Part shown: one piece after another, positions 18,018 through 26,803 of the stretch
Position numbering within the stretch: the stretch's first letter is position 1
Layout: each line of letters begins with the position of its first letter
NCBI RefSeq assembly: GCF_000525875.1
Contig: NZ_AODF01000032.1
Location: 32,181-96,180, forward strand
Source: Listeria floridensis FSL S10-1187
GTDB taxonomy: Bacteria > Bacillota > Bacilli > Lactobacillales > Listeriaceae
DNA length: 64,000 nucleotides
Reading direction: 5' to 3'
Translations under genes and position numbers: made by a program
The notes under the pieces: generated by a model
Seen by the model: only the letters and a program-made list of their open reading frames with translations
What the model was told of the DNA's origin: nothing
Database searches by the model: none

Positions 18018-20426
18018 TTAACGAATTTCTGCGCCAAGTTGTTCGCGAAGTGCCTGAACAACTTTTTCAGTTGCCGCCGTTACTTCTTCTTCAACAAGCG
18101 TCCGTTCCGGATCTAAATAAGTGAGCGAGTATGCGAGCGACTTTTTATCACTACCAATACTTTCACCTTCAAAAATATCAAATAGTTTCACGTCTTGCAA
18201 GAGCGCTCCGCCATTTTCGCGAATCACCGTTTCAATCGCGGCATGTTCTACCTCTTTTGCAACAAGTAGCGCGATATCGCGAGTCATTTCTGGATAACGC
18301 GGAATCGTTTTGTAGCGCACTGGTTTTTTCAGAGCTTCGACAAGCTTAGCGAAATTCAGTTCAAAGAGATACGTTTCAGCCAAATCATATTCCTTTTGCA
18401 CAAGCGGATGGAGTTCACCGATATAACCGATTTCTTGATCGTCCAGCAAAATTCGTGCTGTTCTCCCTGGATGGAGGTCATCTCGTACAAGTTTTTCAAA
18501 GCGGAATGGGTTCTTGATTCCAAGTTGTGCATGTAAGCCTTCGAGCATTCCTTTTAACAAGAAGAAATCGACTGCCTTCGTTTCCTTTTGCCAATCCGGA
18601 GCCACAAAGTTCCCCGTGAGGAGCGCTGCAAGATGTTCCTCTTCAACCGGAAGTGCATCGCCATCTGTCCCGTAAAAAACGCTACCCATTTCAAATAGGA
18701 AAATATCCGTATTTTTCCGTGCCGTATTGTAGCTCGCAGCTTTTAACAACCCAGGCACAATACTTGTCCGCAAGTTGCTGTGTTCTTCACTCATCGGCAT
18801 CGCAAGTTTTACAAGCTTTGCAGGCTCTAAGGCAAGCCTTGCCGCTTCTTTTTCCGAAGTAAGCGAGTACGTCAAGGCTTGATTCAATCCTGCACCTTCC
18901 AAATAGCGGCGTGTTTCTCTGCGCATTGCTTGAGCAGGAGTAAGTCCGCCCGCCGATTCTGTAAGTGGAAGCGTCGCAGGAATCCGGTCATACCCGTAAA
19001 TTCGTGCCACTTCTTCCAAAATATCCGCTTCGATCACGATATCCCAGCGTCTAGAAGGAACATCCACACGGATCACATCCTCTTCAAAAGTAGCCGCAAA
19101 ACCTAAGCGATCAAAGATTTCTGTCATCTCTTCTTTTGAAACATCTGTGCCAAGTAATCGATTTACCCGTGAGAAACTCGTAACAATTTCGTTGTGATAC
19201 TCGTCACGATTATCTTCTTCTGCCACGCCTGAAATCATTTTTCCGCCACCTAGCTCTGCAATCAGAGCCGCCCCATGAGCAAGCGCTTCTTCTACCTTGA
19301 ATGCGTCGCTACCTTTGTCATACCGAATACTTGCTTCCGTTCGAATTCCAAGTTCACGAGAAGCCTGTCCGATATATTTGCTATCAAAGATCGCACCTTC
19401 AAGCAAAATTTGCGTTGTGTTTTCTGTGACCTCCGAGCTTTCGCCGCCCATAATTCCAGCAATCGCAAGCGGGTTTGATCCATTCGTAATCACCGTATGA
19501 TGATCCGAAAGCGTCCGAACTTTCCCATCAAGTGTAGTAATCTCTTCGCCTTGCTTCGCAAGGCGAACCACAATTTCCTTGCTGCCGATTTTGTCATAAT
19601 CGAACGAATGGAGCGGCTGCGCATATAGAAGATTAATATAGTTCGTCACATCAACAATATTGCTGTGCGGTCTTATACCGGCTTTCATCAATAAAGTTTG
19701 CAGCCAAAGCGGCGAATCTGCCACCTGTACATCTTCGATCAATCGTACCGCATAATATGGTGTTGTCTCTTTATCCTTAATTTCAACCGTCACTTTACCC
19801 TCAATTGAACCCGTTTCAGAGATATCAGGCTGTTCGGGAAGCGCTGGTTTTTCATGAACAATTGCACCGACTTCATGCGCAATCCCTGTCATACCAAGAG
19901 CATCCGCTCGGTTTGGTGTAATCGCCATATCAAGCACTGCATCATCTAGCCCAAGAAGCGTAATCGCACTTGAACCAACTTGAGTGTCTTCTGGAAGAAC
20001 AAAAATTCCATCTTGATACGCCTTAGGCACCACACTACTATCAAAACCAAGCTCTTGCAGCGAACAAATCATTCCTTCCGAGACTTCGCCGCGAAGCTTC
20101 GCCCGTTTAATTTTAATTCCGCCTGGAAGCCTTGCTCCGACGCGAGCAACCACAACCTTTTGACCAGCATCCACATTCGGCGCGCCGCAAATAATTTGAA
20201 CCACTTCATCATTATCCACACGAACCGTTGTTTTCTTGAGCTTATCCGCGCTCGGATGCTGTTCACACGTCAGAACTTCTCCGATAACAATATTTTTCAA
20301 ATTTTCATCTAAATGGTCGACACCTTCAATTTCAATTCCCGTTCGCGTAATTGCTTCAGCAAGCTGATCCGCATCCAGCTTAAGATTCGGGAAGAATTTT
20401 TTGACCCAGTTATAAGAAACTAACAT
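18018..20426 (-). CDS. pheT: Phenylalanyl-tRNA synthetase beta subunit
   Basis: PheT forms the alpha2-beta2 PheRS with PheS. The 802 residues show the N-terminal tRNA-binding OB domain (CEQHPSADKLKKT near 57), the B3/B4 editing domain in the middle, the B5 domain (about 400-475), the inactive synthetase-like core, and the C-terminal ferredoxin-like anticodon-binding domain (RYPEMTRDIALLV near 715). The start codon directly follows the pheS stop (TAAATG at 20424-20429), so translation is coupled. The reading frame is intact. Confidence 0.97.
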   Translation of the reverse strand: MLVSYNWVKKFFPNLKLDADQLAEAITRTGIEIEGVDHLDENLKNIVIGEVLTCEQHPSADKLKKTTVRVDNDEVVQIICGAPNVDAGQKVVVARVGARLPGGIKIKRAKLRGEVSEGMICSLQELGFDSSVVPKAYQDGIFVLPEDTQVGSSAITLLGLDDAVLDMAITPNRADALGMTGIAHEVGAIVHEKPALPEQPDISETGSIEGKVTVEIKDKETTPYYAVRLIEDVQVADSPLWLQTLLMKAGIRPHSNIVDVTNYINLLYAQPLHSFDYDKIGSKEIVVRLAKQGEEITTLDGKVRTLSDHHTVITNGSNPLAIAGIMGGESSEVTENTTQILLEGAIFDSKYIGQASRELGIRTEASIRYDKGSDAFKVEEALAHGAALIAELGGGKMISGVAEEDNRDEYHNEIVTSFSRVNRLLGTDVSKEEMTEIFDRLGFAATFEEDVIRVDVPSRRWDIVIEADILEEVARIYGYDRIPATLPLTESAGGLTPAQAMRRETRRYLEGAGLNQALTYSLTSEKEAARLALEPAKLVKLAMPMSEEHSNLRTSIVPGLLKAASYNTARKNTDIFLFEMGSVFYGTDGDALPVEEEHLAALLTGNFVAPDWQKETKAVDFFLLKGMLEGLHAQLGIKNPFRFEKLVRDDLHPGRTARILLDDQEIGYIGELHPLVQKEYDLAETYLFELNFAKLVEALKKPVRYKTIPRYPEMTRDIALLVAKEVEHAAIETVIRENGGALLQDVKLFDIFEGESIGSDKKSLAYSLTYLDPERTLVEEEVTAATEKVVQALREQLGAEIR

Positions 20427-21480
20427 TTACACTTCCCCCATTTCTTTGGCAACAAATTGCTTCGAAAAGCGCAGATCATTCGTATACAAATGTCTGATAT
20501 CGTCAACCCCATATTTCAACATCGCAACCCGTTCAGGTCCAAGCCCAAAAGCAAAGCCGCTGTAGCGCGTTGAATCAATGCCAGACATTTCAAGAACACG
20601 CGGGTGAACAAGTCCAGCCCCAAGAATTTCAATCCAACCAGTTCCCTTGCAAGTTCGACACCCTTCTCCGCCACATGCAAAACAAGAAATATCCATCTCA
20701 ACAGAGGGTTCAGTAAACGGGAAGAAACTTGGGCGAAGTCGAATTTCACGTTCCTCACCAAACATACGCTTCGCTAGAATCGTAAGCGTCCCCTTAAGAT
20801 CAGCAAACGTGATATTTTCTCCAACCACAAGCCCTTCAATTTGCGTAAATTGATGAGAATGCGTGGCATCATCGTTATCGCGGCGGTAAACCTTACCAGG
20901 ACAAATGATCTTGATCGGGCCATTTTTAAAATCATGTTTTTCCATCGTACGCGCCTGTACCGGAGAGGTCTGCGTACGAAGCAGTGTGTTTTCCGTAATA
21001 TAAAAACTATCTTGCATATCGCGTGCCGGATGCCCTTTCGGCAAATTTAGCGCTTCAAAATTATAGTAATCAAGTTCAACTTCCGGGCCTTCGGCAATCT
21101 GATACCCCATCCCGATAAACATATTTTCCAGTTCTTCGACAACTTGCGTTAAAAGGTGAGGTGCCCCTGCCTGAACAGCAGTTCCTGGAAGAGTAACATC
21201 AAGCGACTCTGCTTCAAGCTGTGCCGTAAGTGCTTCCTTTTCAAGATGATCTTGCTTTTCTTTGATTTTTGCCGCAAGAAGTGTGCGCACTTCATTGGCT
21301 TTCGCACCAACAAGCGGCTTTTCTTCATTCGATAATTTCCCCATTTGTTTCATGATTTCTGTCATCGGACCTTTTTTTTCCGAGATACTTCACTCGAAGA
21401 TCATTTAAATCTTTTAAGTCTTCAGCTGCATCAATTTGCAAGACAGCCTCTGTTTCTAAACTTTCTAATTCCTTTAGCAC
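20427..21480 (-). CDS. pheS: Phenylalanyl-tRNA synthetase alpha subunit, one-base frameshift
   Basis: PheS is the catalytic subunit of PheRS. It has the N-terminal coiled coil and the class II core motifs, motif 2 (FTQIEGLVV) and the conserved [16 protein letters not shown]. The ATG at 21365 alone would give a protein lacking about 38 residues. The N-terminus lies in another frame, from a GTG at 21480 preceded by AAAGGAGAG. The frames join at the T8 run 21372-21379 if one base is removed (...[16 protein letters not shown]...), giving 350 residues, the usual length. Since pheS is essential, the break is almost certainly not real. It is controlled by the T-box leader upstream. Confidence 0.93.
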
Positions 21481-21506
21481 AAGAATCACTCTCCTTTTCT
21501 ACAAAA

Positions 21507-21765
21507 TAAAAAAACCTTCATCCACAAGGGACGAGGTTTTGCTCGCGGTACCACCCTAATAAAAACAGCTCTGCTGCTTTCACTTCATTAAAATAACGGT
21601 GTTTCACCGATCTGCCTTTCGAATTTATCTCCCGGCAGCGACTGTTAGAGTTGAAATTTTCATGAAGTATCCAGTAAAGCGGCTTTCAGTCAGCGACCGC
21701 TTCTCCCTCAAAAGGAATCTCTCCATTACTTGCCTCCGTCATCGTCTTTTGCATTATTTCGTTAT
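21507..21765 (-). promoter_or_regulatory. T-box leader (tRNA-Phe responsive) of pheST
   Basis: The minus strand holds the T-box core AGGGTGGTACCGCG (21544-21557) preceded by a long structured stem region. It is followed by a terminator with arms 21513-21523 and 21528-21538 and a T-run. A TTC triplet in a GATACTTCATG context in the 5' half is the likely Phe specifier. Uncharged tRNA-Phe would stabilise the antiterminator and allow pheST transcription. The terminator ends about 30 bp before the pheS start. Confidence 0.92.
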
Positions 21766-21771
21766 GCCTTC

Positions 21772-21799
21772 ATTATAACAGGTTCGCACGTTTTAGCAA
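21772..21799 (-). promoter_or_regulatory. Promoter of the pheST T-box transcript
   Basis: The minus strand shows TTGCTA, 16 bases, TATAAT, ending just upstream of the T-box leader. Its -35 box overlaps the stop codon region of the upstream ECF gene. Confidence 0.75.
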
Positions 21800-22335
21800 G
21801 TATATTCACGAAAAAGTCGTCTAAGAAGCGGCAAAAGTATCGGAGCAAGCACCAAATAAAAAGCGATGTTACCGATAGCGTGGAGCGCATCAAACGAAAG
21901 CCCCGCCAAATAATACGCCCAAAAATACGAAAAACCGTAGAGTGGAGCAATAAACAGCGCTTGAATAAAACCATAAACGAATCCGCAAAACCCGCTAAAA
22001 AGGGCTAGCCAAACAAGGGGCAGTTTATTTTGAAACGGACGAATGAAAAATCCCGTCAACAGCACAATCACGAGAAAGCCAAGAATCTGGCCAATCGTCC
22101 AAAACCCCATTCCTAAAATAAGATTGGACAGCATCAATGTGAGCGTCGCAAACAGCGCACCAAAACGAAGCCCCGCAACCAGTGTCAACATGATGACAAG
22201 CGACGTCACCGGTTGCACATTCGGAATAAAAACGAACAAAATCCGACCAGCAACAGCCAGAGCTGAAAGAACTGCAAGCAGAGCCAAAGTTTTGGGATCT
22301 TTTAGCGGAAAAAGAGAGAATTTATTTGGCTTCAT
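21793..22335 (-). CDS. ECF transporter S component (vitamin uptake)
   Basis: This is a 180-residue membrane protein with about six hydrophobic segments, and its layout and sequence style are those of S components of energy-coupling-factor transporters. The early AVLSALAVAGRILFVFIPNVQPVT segment matches the Ala-rich helix 1 and loop of the family. S components capture a vitamin and dock on the shared EcfAA'T module, encoded elsewhere. Its start overlaps by 14 bp the gene of a lipoprotein with a DUF4430-like domain. Pairs of this kind have been linked to cobalamin-type or related vitamin uptake, so a corrinoid is a candidate ligand; the substrate is not proven by sequence. Confidence 0.75.
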   Translation of the reverse strand: MKPNKFSLFPLKDPKTLALLAVLSALAVAGRILFVFIPNVQPVTSLVIMLTLVAGLRFGALFATLTLMLSNLILGMGFWTIGQILGFLVIVLLTGFFIRPFQNKLPLVWLALFSGFCGFVYGFIQALFIAPLYGFSYFWAYYLAGLSFDALHAIGNIAFYLVLAPILLPLLRRLFREYTC

Positions 22336-22708
22336 GCAAATCGAAGCTCACTTTATCGCCATTTTTCGGCTTAGTTTCTTTCGCACCTTTTGTAGCATAT
22401 TTGCCGTTAATTTCATACATCCAATAAAGATTTTTAGCTTGATTTTGCGATACGCCTTCAATAGACGTAATAAAGCCGTCATCATCTTTAATCTCAAAAT
22501 TTGCTTTCATCATTTGATAAAGCGTCGATCCAGATTTCGCCTTCACCTTTTTCGTCTTCACTTCTTCTTTACCATTATTTTTCGTCACATTGATCATCAC
22601 ACTGATATCACTGGACTTATCGCTTGATACTTCCTTTTGCGGAGCTGAACAAGCTGATAAGACAACAAAAAGTAGTAAGAAAATCGCAAAGAACGTTCTT
22701 TTCTTCAT
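22322..22708 (-). CDS. DUF4430-like lipoprotein, putative ligand-capture partner
   Basis: This is a 128-residue lipoprotein. It has a signal peptide with a lipobox-like LSAC (cysteine near residue 20), a short Ser/Asp linker and a globular domain. The pattern SGSTLYQMMKANFEIKDDDG, then NLYWMYEINGKYATKGA and a C-terminal GDKVSFDL, matches what I know of DUF4430, a domain structurally like the C-terminal part of transcobalamin/intrinsic factor. Its stop overlaps the start of the S component. The two probably work together at the membrane, the lipoprotein presenting the ligand. The assignment is from motif memory, without a search. Confidence 0.68.
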   Translation of the reverse strand: MKKRTFFAIFLLLFVVLSACSAPQKEVSSDKSSDISVMINVTKNNGKEEVKTKKVKAKSGSTLYQMMKANFEIKDDDGFITSIEGVSQNQAKNLYWMYEINGKYATKGAKETKPKNGDKVSFDLHEAK

Positions 22709-22735
22709 AACTATCCATCCCCTTTTTCACCAAAA

Positions 22736-22772
22736 TAAAAAACACGGCAAACGCTCTGCCATGTTTTTTATT
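22736..22772 (-). terminator. Terminator after the hxlR-type gene
   Basis: AACACGGCA and TGCCATGTT flank a short loop, with A-run and T-run on the two sides. It lies 7 bp after the HxlR-type stop and 30 bp before the lipoprotein gene, which therefore needs its own promoter or read-through. Confidence 0.7.
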
Positions 22773-22778
22773 ATCGCA

Positions 22779-23111
22779 TCACTGTGCAACTTGTTCAAGC
22801 GGAATCCATTTATCGGCCCAACACTGAACTTGCTCCATCACTTCTTTAAGATCTCTGCCCTTTTCCGTAAGGGTATATTCAATTCGAACAGGGGTCTCTG
22901 GATAGACTTGTCTGACAACGATTTCCATCTCTTCTAACTCTTTTAGACGTTCAGCAAGAACGCGGTCGCTCATTTGCGGGATCTCTCCTGCAACCTGTTT
23001 GAAACGTTTTGGACCCGTAAGTAAAACATTGATGATCAGTCCCGTCCATCGTTTTCCAAGAAGTTGAAATGCGGACTCAAACTTTGGACATACTTTGTGT
23101 GTTTCAGTCAT
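22779..23111 (-). CDS. HxlR family transcriptional regulator
   Basis: This 110-residue winged-helix protein of the HxlR (MarR-like) family has the typical CPKFESAFQLLGKRWTGLII opening with the conserved Cys near residue 8, and VLAERLKELEEMEIVVR in the recognition/wing region. Members often sense oxidants or electrophiles through that cysteine. I chose the ATG at 23111 because GAGGTGAGAG lies seven bases upstream; a GTG at 23120 is part of that ribosome site. A strong promoter lies upstream. Its target is not evident: the nearest divergent gene is the small protein at 23265. Confidence 0.87.
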   Translation of the reverse strand: MTETHKVCPKFESAFQLLGKRWTGLIINVLLTGPKRFKQVAGEIPQMSDRVLAERLKELEEMEIVVRQVYPETPVRIEYTLTEKGRDLKEVMEQVQCWADKWIPLEQVAQ

Positions 23112-23130
23112 AACTCTCACCTCACGAGTT

Positions 23131-23159
23131 ATTATACCATAAATCCAAATAGAAAGTAA
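23131..23159 (-). promoter_or_regulatory. Promoter of the hxlR-type gene
   Basis: The minus strand reads TTACTT, 17 bases, TATAAT, with an upstream TG making an extended -10. Confidence 0.7.
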
Positions 23160-23204
23160 CTAATTAATTTCATGTTGCTTATTTTTTAAAAGCGATTGGA
23201 TAAA

Positions 23205-23233
23205 TTGCCAAATTTTGCTCGTGGGCTTACAAT
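23205..23233 (+). promoter_or_regulatory. Promoter of the 119-residue gene
   Basis: TTGCCA, 17 bases, TACAAT, ending 32 bp before the ATG at 23265. Confidence 0.7.
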
Positions 23234-23264
23234 AAAAGTAGCGTTCATGGAAGGAGTGAAATCG

Positions 23265-23624
23265 ATGCCTAGTCGTCGTTACATCGTTAAGAGTAGCGTT
23301 GAGGAAACGATTGATATGATTAAACTATCGCAATCAGCAAGCACACCCGTCTTTGAAGAATTACGAGATTTTGGCGACAATAAAAAGCTGGCAACTCTAG
23401 CTTATGAAAAATATTATTTTCGAGCCTCCAACCGAGCTGCCTTATTCATCAATATCAATAATTTTCATGGTGAATCCGAAGTTACAGTCATTTCAACCGG
23501 AAGCTCAGATGGTCTGTTATTCAATATCGACTGGGGTGCAGCCAACAGCTATTTAAAAACGGTTCAAAAGGCCTTGAAACCTGTTCTGATCAATGAAATA
23601 GACTTAGAATCATTTCCAAATTAA
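23265..23624 (+). CDS. Conserved hypothetical protein, DUF6054-like
   Basis: This is a 119-residue soluble protein without signal peptide or membrane segment. The core (RAALFININNFHGESEVTVI then STGSSDGLLFNID) resembles the small DUF6054 family, whose function is unknown; that match is from memory. The ATG at 23265 was chosen because GGAAGGAG precedes it by seven bases. A longer frame from 23196 would run through the promoter. The gene stands alone, with its own promoter and a terminator shared with the converging trmH-type gene. Confidence 0.75.
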   Translation: MPSRRYIVKSSVEETIDMIKLSQSASTPVFEELRDFGDNKKLATLAYEKYYFRASNRAALFININNFHGESEVTVISTGSSDGLLFNIDWGAANSYLKTVQKALKPVLINEIDLESFPN

Positions 23625-23628
23625 TTCC

Positions 23629-23662
23629 AAATAGAACAAACTTCCAGAAGTTTGTTCTATTT
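23629..23662. terminator. Bidirectional terminator
   Basis: A 16-bp perfect inverted repeat, AAATAGAACAAACTTC / GAAGTTTGTTCTATTT with a two-base loop, sits between the converging 119-residue gene and the trmH-type gene, with T-runs on both strands. Confidence 0.88.
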
Positions 23663-23663
23663 T

Positions 23664-24423
23664 TTATTTGCGTAGCGCGTACATTAAAATACCGGCAGCT
23701 ACCGCTACATTTAACGATTCACTTTTACCATAAATCGGAATATAAACTTTATGCTGAATATGCTGCTCCAAGTCTTTTGAAATACCGTTTCCTTCATTCC
23801 CCACCATGATGGCGAACGAATCTTTACGCGAAATTTGATCATAGCTTGCTGCTGTTTCATCTAAAAACGCCCCGTAAACAGGAATTTCTTCATCATGAAG
23901 ACGGAAAAGCCATTCCGATAAATCCGCTTCGATGACTGCAATATGAAAATGGCTTCCTTGCGTACTGCGAATAACTTTCGGATTGTATAAATCCGCAGAA
24001 CCGCGTCCGAGAATAACCGCATCAAATCCAGCAGCATCTGCTGTTCGAATAATCGTTCCTACATTTCCCGGATCTTGCACCGCGTCCATCAGCAAAAACT
24101 TTTTCCCGACAAGAAAAAGAAGTTCCGGTTCAGTCATTTCTACAACTGCAAAGATCCCTTGCTCTGTTTTGGTTTCGCTTAAAACCGAACTGACCTCTTC
24201 ACTGATAAGTGTTACAGAAACTTCTCCGCCAAGAAAACTATCAACAGCAGGATTTTTTTCTTCTATTATAAGTTCACGAACAAGACCATCTTGAGCTAAC
24301 GCCTCTTCAACCAAATGAAAACCTTCAATTAAATACGTGCGATGTTCCAGTCTTCCCTTTTTTTGTCTTTAATTTCTTCCACTTTTTGACGCGCTCATTC
24401 TTCGTAGATCGAATACAATCCAT
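23664..24423 (-). CDS. TrmH/SpoU family RNA methyltransferase, one-base frameshift
   Basis: This is a SPOUT-class 2'-O-ribose RNA methyltransferase. Motif 1 is DPGNVGTIIRTADAAGFD, motif 2 MVGNEGNGIS and motif 3 LNVAVAAGILMYALR at the C-terminus, which forms the knotted SAM site. The N-terminal substrate-binding part begins with MDCIRSTKNERVKKWKKL at the ATG at 24423, with AAAGGAG upstream. It changes frame at the T7 run 24358-24364. With one base fewer the text becomes KTKKGRLEHRTYLIEGFHL and the protein is 252 residues. The site in rRNA or tRNA cannot be told. It precedes the HxlR/ECF genes and follows the pheST block in the usual Listeria order (cf. lmo1220). Confidence 0.88.
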
Positions 24424-24515
24424 AATAGTTCTCCTTTGTAACATTTTTGTAATCTAAATCGAACTTTTATTTTTAATTCATAGTTATTACCAGTGATAAA
24501 CAGGTGCCAAAAGAC

Positions 24516-25493
24516 CTATTGAAGTTGCGCAAGCCTTGCCCTGACAGCATCCTCAAGCCCTGGCTCATCTTGATAAAAGCGAGAATCCAACTGATTTTCA
24601 TCCAAAACAAGCGATCTTTGCTTTAATTTAGCACGTTCGATTGAGGCAAGTCCAGCTTCAGAAGCATCCTCGCGCAACCTTTGCCGCTCTGCCATACCTT
24701 GTTTTTCCAAGTCAGCAGCAGTGACAAGCTTTATTTCAAAAGGAAACTTCGCCTCCGCTTGAAGAAGCTCATAAACGCGTAGCGCTTCCATATCCCCAGA
24801 TCCAAGCAGATAACTTCCAGAGCCGAGCCTATCATCAGTAAGCACCGTTTGAAGCGCCCGCGAAAGCCCTGCCTCCGTCAAAAATGTCCAACGAATAGGT
24901 TCTGCTTGAAACAATGAAGCTTCGCTGGTTTGGCGAATCTGTTTAAAATGGTGTGCAAAAGAAGTGGTTTGATCAGGATCATCGAGTAAAAGGAAAGGAG
25001 TGAGCAAAACCACTACTTGAAAATCGCGTGCTGTAAGTTCATCTGCCAGCTTTTCTTGTTCAAGCGTCGAATGAATAAACGGATGTACTTCACTAAGTTC
25101 AAGTTCCGGCCATTTTCGCGATAAAGCATTATAAAACGAAGTAAATAATATAAACCGTCTTACACCGGCTTCCTTAGCAAGTTTCATCAAGCGTTCAAGC
25201 GGCTCCACATTTTCTCGAAAAAAGAATTCCTGAGCCGGTTTTGGTGCGATCGTATCCGAGCTGAGTGTGGAAGTATAAAACACCGTATCCATACCTCTTA
25301 ACCAACGTATAACCTCTGCGTCCGACAAGCCTGTAAAATCACCAAAGCAATGATTTTCCAAAGAAAGTTTAAGCAGTTTTTCTTGAAGCGGCGGTTTTGA
25401 GATCGAATGAACAGAGTAGCCGTTTTTTGACAGTAGTGTAATCGTTTGAAACCCAAGCACACTCGTTCCGCTCGTCACAAAAATATTTTCCAA
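24516..25493 (-). CDS. NAD(P)-binding epimerase/dehydrogenase-like protein
   Basis: This is a 325-residue atypical short-chain dehydrogenase/NmrA-like protein with a Rossmann start, NIFVTSGTSVLGFQTITLL. The usual TGxxGxxG nucleotide loop is degenerate (TSGTSVLG), and no clear YxxxK catalytic pair is seen at the expected place, so it may bind a nucleotide without classic catalysis. The TTG at 25493 was preferred because AAAAGGAG precedes it by eight bases; an upstream frame to 25541 crosses that site. It lies alone between trmH and an M42 peptidase. Substrate unknown. Confidence 0.7.
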   Translation of the reverse strand: MENIFVTSGTSVLGFQTITLLSKNGYSVHSISKPPLQEKLLKLSLENHCFGDFTGLSDAEVIRWLRGMDTVFYTSTLSSDTIAPKPAQEFFFRENVEPLERLMKLAKEAGVRRFILFTSFYNALSRKWPELELSEVHPFIHSTLEQEKLADELTARDFQVVVLLTPFLLLDDPDQTTSFAHHFKQIRQTSEASLFQAEPIRWTFLTEAGLSRALQTVLTDDRLGSGSYLLGSGDMEALRVYELLQAEAKFPFEIKLVTAADLEKQGMAERQRLREDASEAGLASIERAKLKQRSLVLDENQLDSRFYQDEPGLEDAVRARLAQLQ

Positions 25494-25560
25494 TGCAATC
25501 GCTCCTTTTATTGGAATGGTTCTATTGTAAAAAGAAATCAATGAAAATGCAATTGTAAAA

Positions 25561-25600
25561 AAGAAGCGCCCAATTGATGGACACTTCTTTTCGCCGTATT
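25561..25600 (-). terminator. M42 peptidase terminator
   Basis: On the minus strand AGAAGTGTCC pairs, with two G-U pairs, with GGGCGCTTCT, followed by TTTTTT just after the peptidase stop. Confidence 0.8.
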
Positions 25601-25602
25601 TA

Positions 25603-26682
25603 TCAGCCGAACGTAATTTGTTTTACCGTTTCAGCATCCAAGCGTTTGATCACTTCCGTCAAAAGTTTCACTGCTGCATCAAAATCATCACGATGCAAAA
25701 TTGAAGAATGAGAGTGGATGTATCTCGTTGCAATGGTAACCGGAAGCGATGGGATACCATTACCAGTAAGATGAATCGAACCTGCATCTGTACCGCCGTT
25801 TGGAATAGCTTCAAATTGATAAGGAATACCCAGTTCATCGGCTACATCCGTGACAAAATTTCGCAAACCAGGATGGCTTACCATGGAAGCATCATACAAA
25901 ACAATTTGCGGTCCTTTCCCCATTTTGCTTTGTGCTTCTTCCGGCCGAATTCCAGGAGTGTCGCCGGCAATCCCAACATCAACTGCAAACCCAATATCTG
26001 GTTTCACGAAATGAGCCGCTGTTTTAGAACCACGCAAGCCGACTTCTTCTTGCACTGCTCCAACGCCGAAGACAGTATTAGGATGATTTTCTTTCTTCAA
26101 GTTTTTCAACACTTCGATCGCAATCGCCAGACCAATCCGATTATCCCAAGCTTTCGCAAGGAGGAACTTCTCGTTTTTCATTACCGTAAAATCAAAAGCA
26201 GGAACAATCATATCGCCAGGGCGAATTCCAAAACTTTCTGTTTCTGCTTTGTCAGTAGAACCGACATCAATAAACATCGATTTGATTTCAAATGATTTTT
26301 GCCGTTCTGCAGCCGTCATCAAATGAGGCGGTTTCGAGCCAATCACACCTGTTATTTCTTCACCAGAACGAGTGACGATCGTTACTTTTTGTGAGAGCAT
26401 AACATGAGGCACCCAGCCGCCAACAGTTTGGAATTTCACGAAACCATTTTCGTCGATTTGAGTAACCATAAAACCAACCTCATCCAAGTGACCGGCAATC
26501 ATAATTTTGGGGCCGTCTTCCTGCCCTTTTTTAATGGCAATACTACTACCAAGGCCATCTCTCACAAGTTCATCAGCTGAATCTTTTATGTATGATTCGA
26601 ACACTTGCCGTACTTCGCGTTCATTTCCGGCAATGCCTTTCGCATCTGTTAAATCTTTTAACATTTTTAATCCTTCGTCCAT
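25603..26682 (-). CDS. M42 family metallo-aminopeptidase (CelM/YsdC-like)
   Basis: This is a 359-residue dinuclear zinc or cobalt aminopeptidase of family M42, often misnamed endoglucanase. Metal ligands and catalytic residues are visible: HLDEVGF (His/Asp), AWDNRIG (bridging Asp), QEEVGLRG (catalytic and metal Glu pair), FAVDVG (Asp) and the C-terminal histidine after [10 protein letters not shown]42 enzymes form dodecameric tetrahedra that degrade short peptides. The start at 26682 (MDEGLKML) was chosen because GGGAGGG precedes it; a frame start at 26697 overlaps that site. Corresponds by order to lmo1217. Confidence 0.92.
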   Translation of the reverse strand: MDEGLKMLKDLTDAKGIAGNEREVRQVFESYIKDSADELVRDGLGSSIAIKKGQEDGPKIMIAGHLDEVGFMVTQIDENGFVKFQTVGGWVPHVMLSQKVTIVTRSGEEITGVIGSKPPHLMTAAERQKSFEIKSMFIDVGSTDKAETESFGIRPGDMIVPAFDFTVMKNEKFLLAKAWDNRIGLAIAIEVLKNLKKENHPNTVFGVGAVQEEVGLRGSKTAAHFVKPDIGFAVDVGIAGDTPGIRPEEAQSKMGKGPQIVLYDASMVSHPGLRNFVTDVADELGIPYQFEAIPNGGTDAGSIHLTGNGIPSLPVTIATRYIHSHSSILHRDDFDAAVKLLTEVIKRLDAETVKQITFG

Positions 26683-26754
26683 TTCAAACCCTCCCATTCT
26701 TCTGCCTTCATCATTATAGCAGAAAAATCCTCAGAAGCCTCTTAAAATGCACAA

Positions 26755-26803
26755 AAGCTGAAAATTAGGAATAATATTTATCCGCTAATTTTCAGCTTTT
26801 TTC
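26755..26803. terminator. Terminator after GH73 autolysin 1
   Basis: AAAAGCTGAAAATTAG pairs with CTAATTTTCAGCTTTT around a 16-base AT-rich loop, with T-runs on both strands, directly after the autolysin stop. Confidence 0.85.

Noticed and set aside
21730..22008. Plus-strand ORF opposite the ECF S-component and T-box promoter
   Set aside because: It is antisense to a clear membrane protein gene, is lysine/arginine-rich and has no ribosome site.
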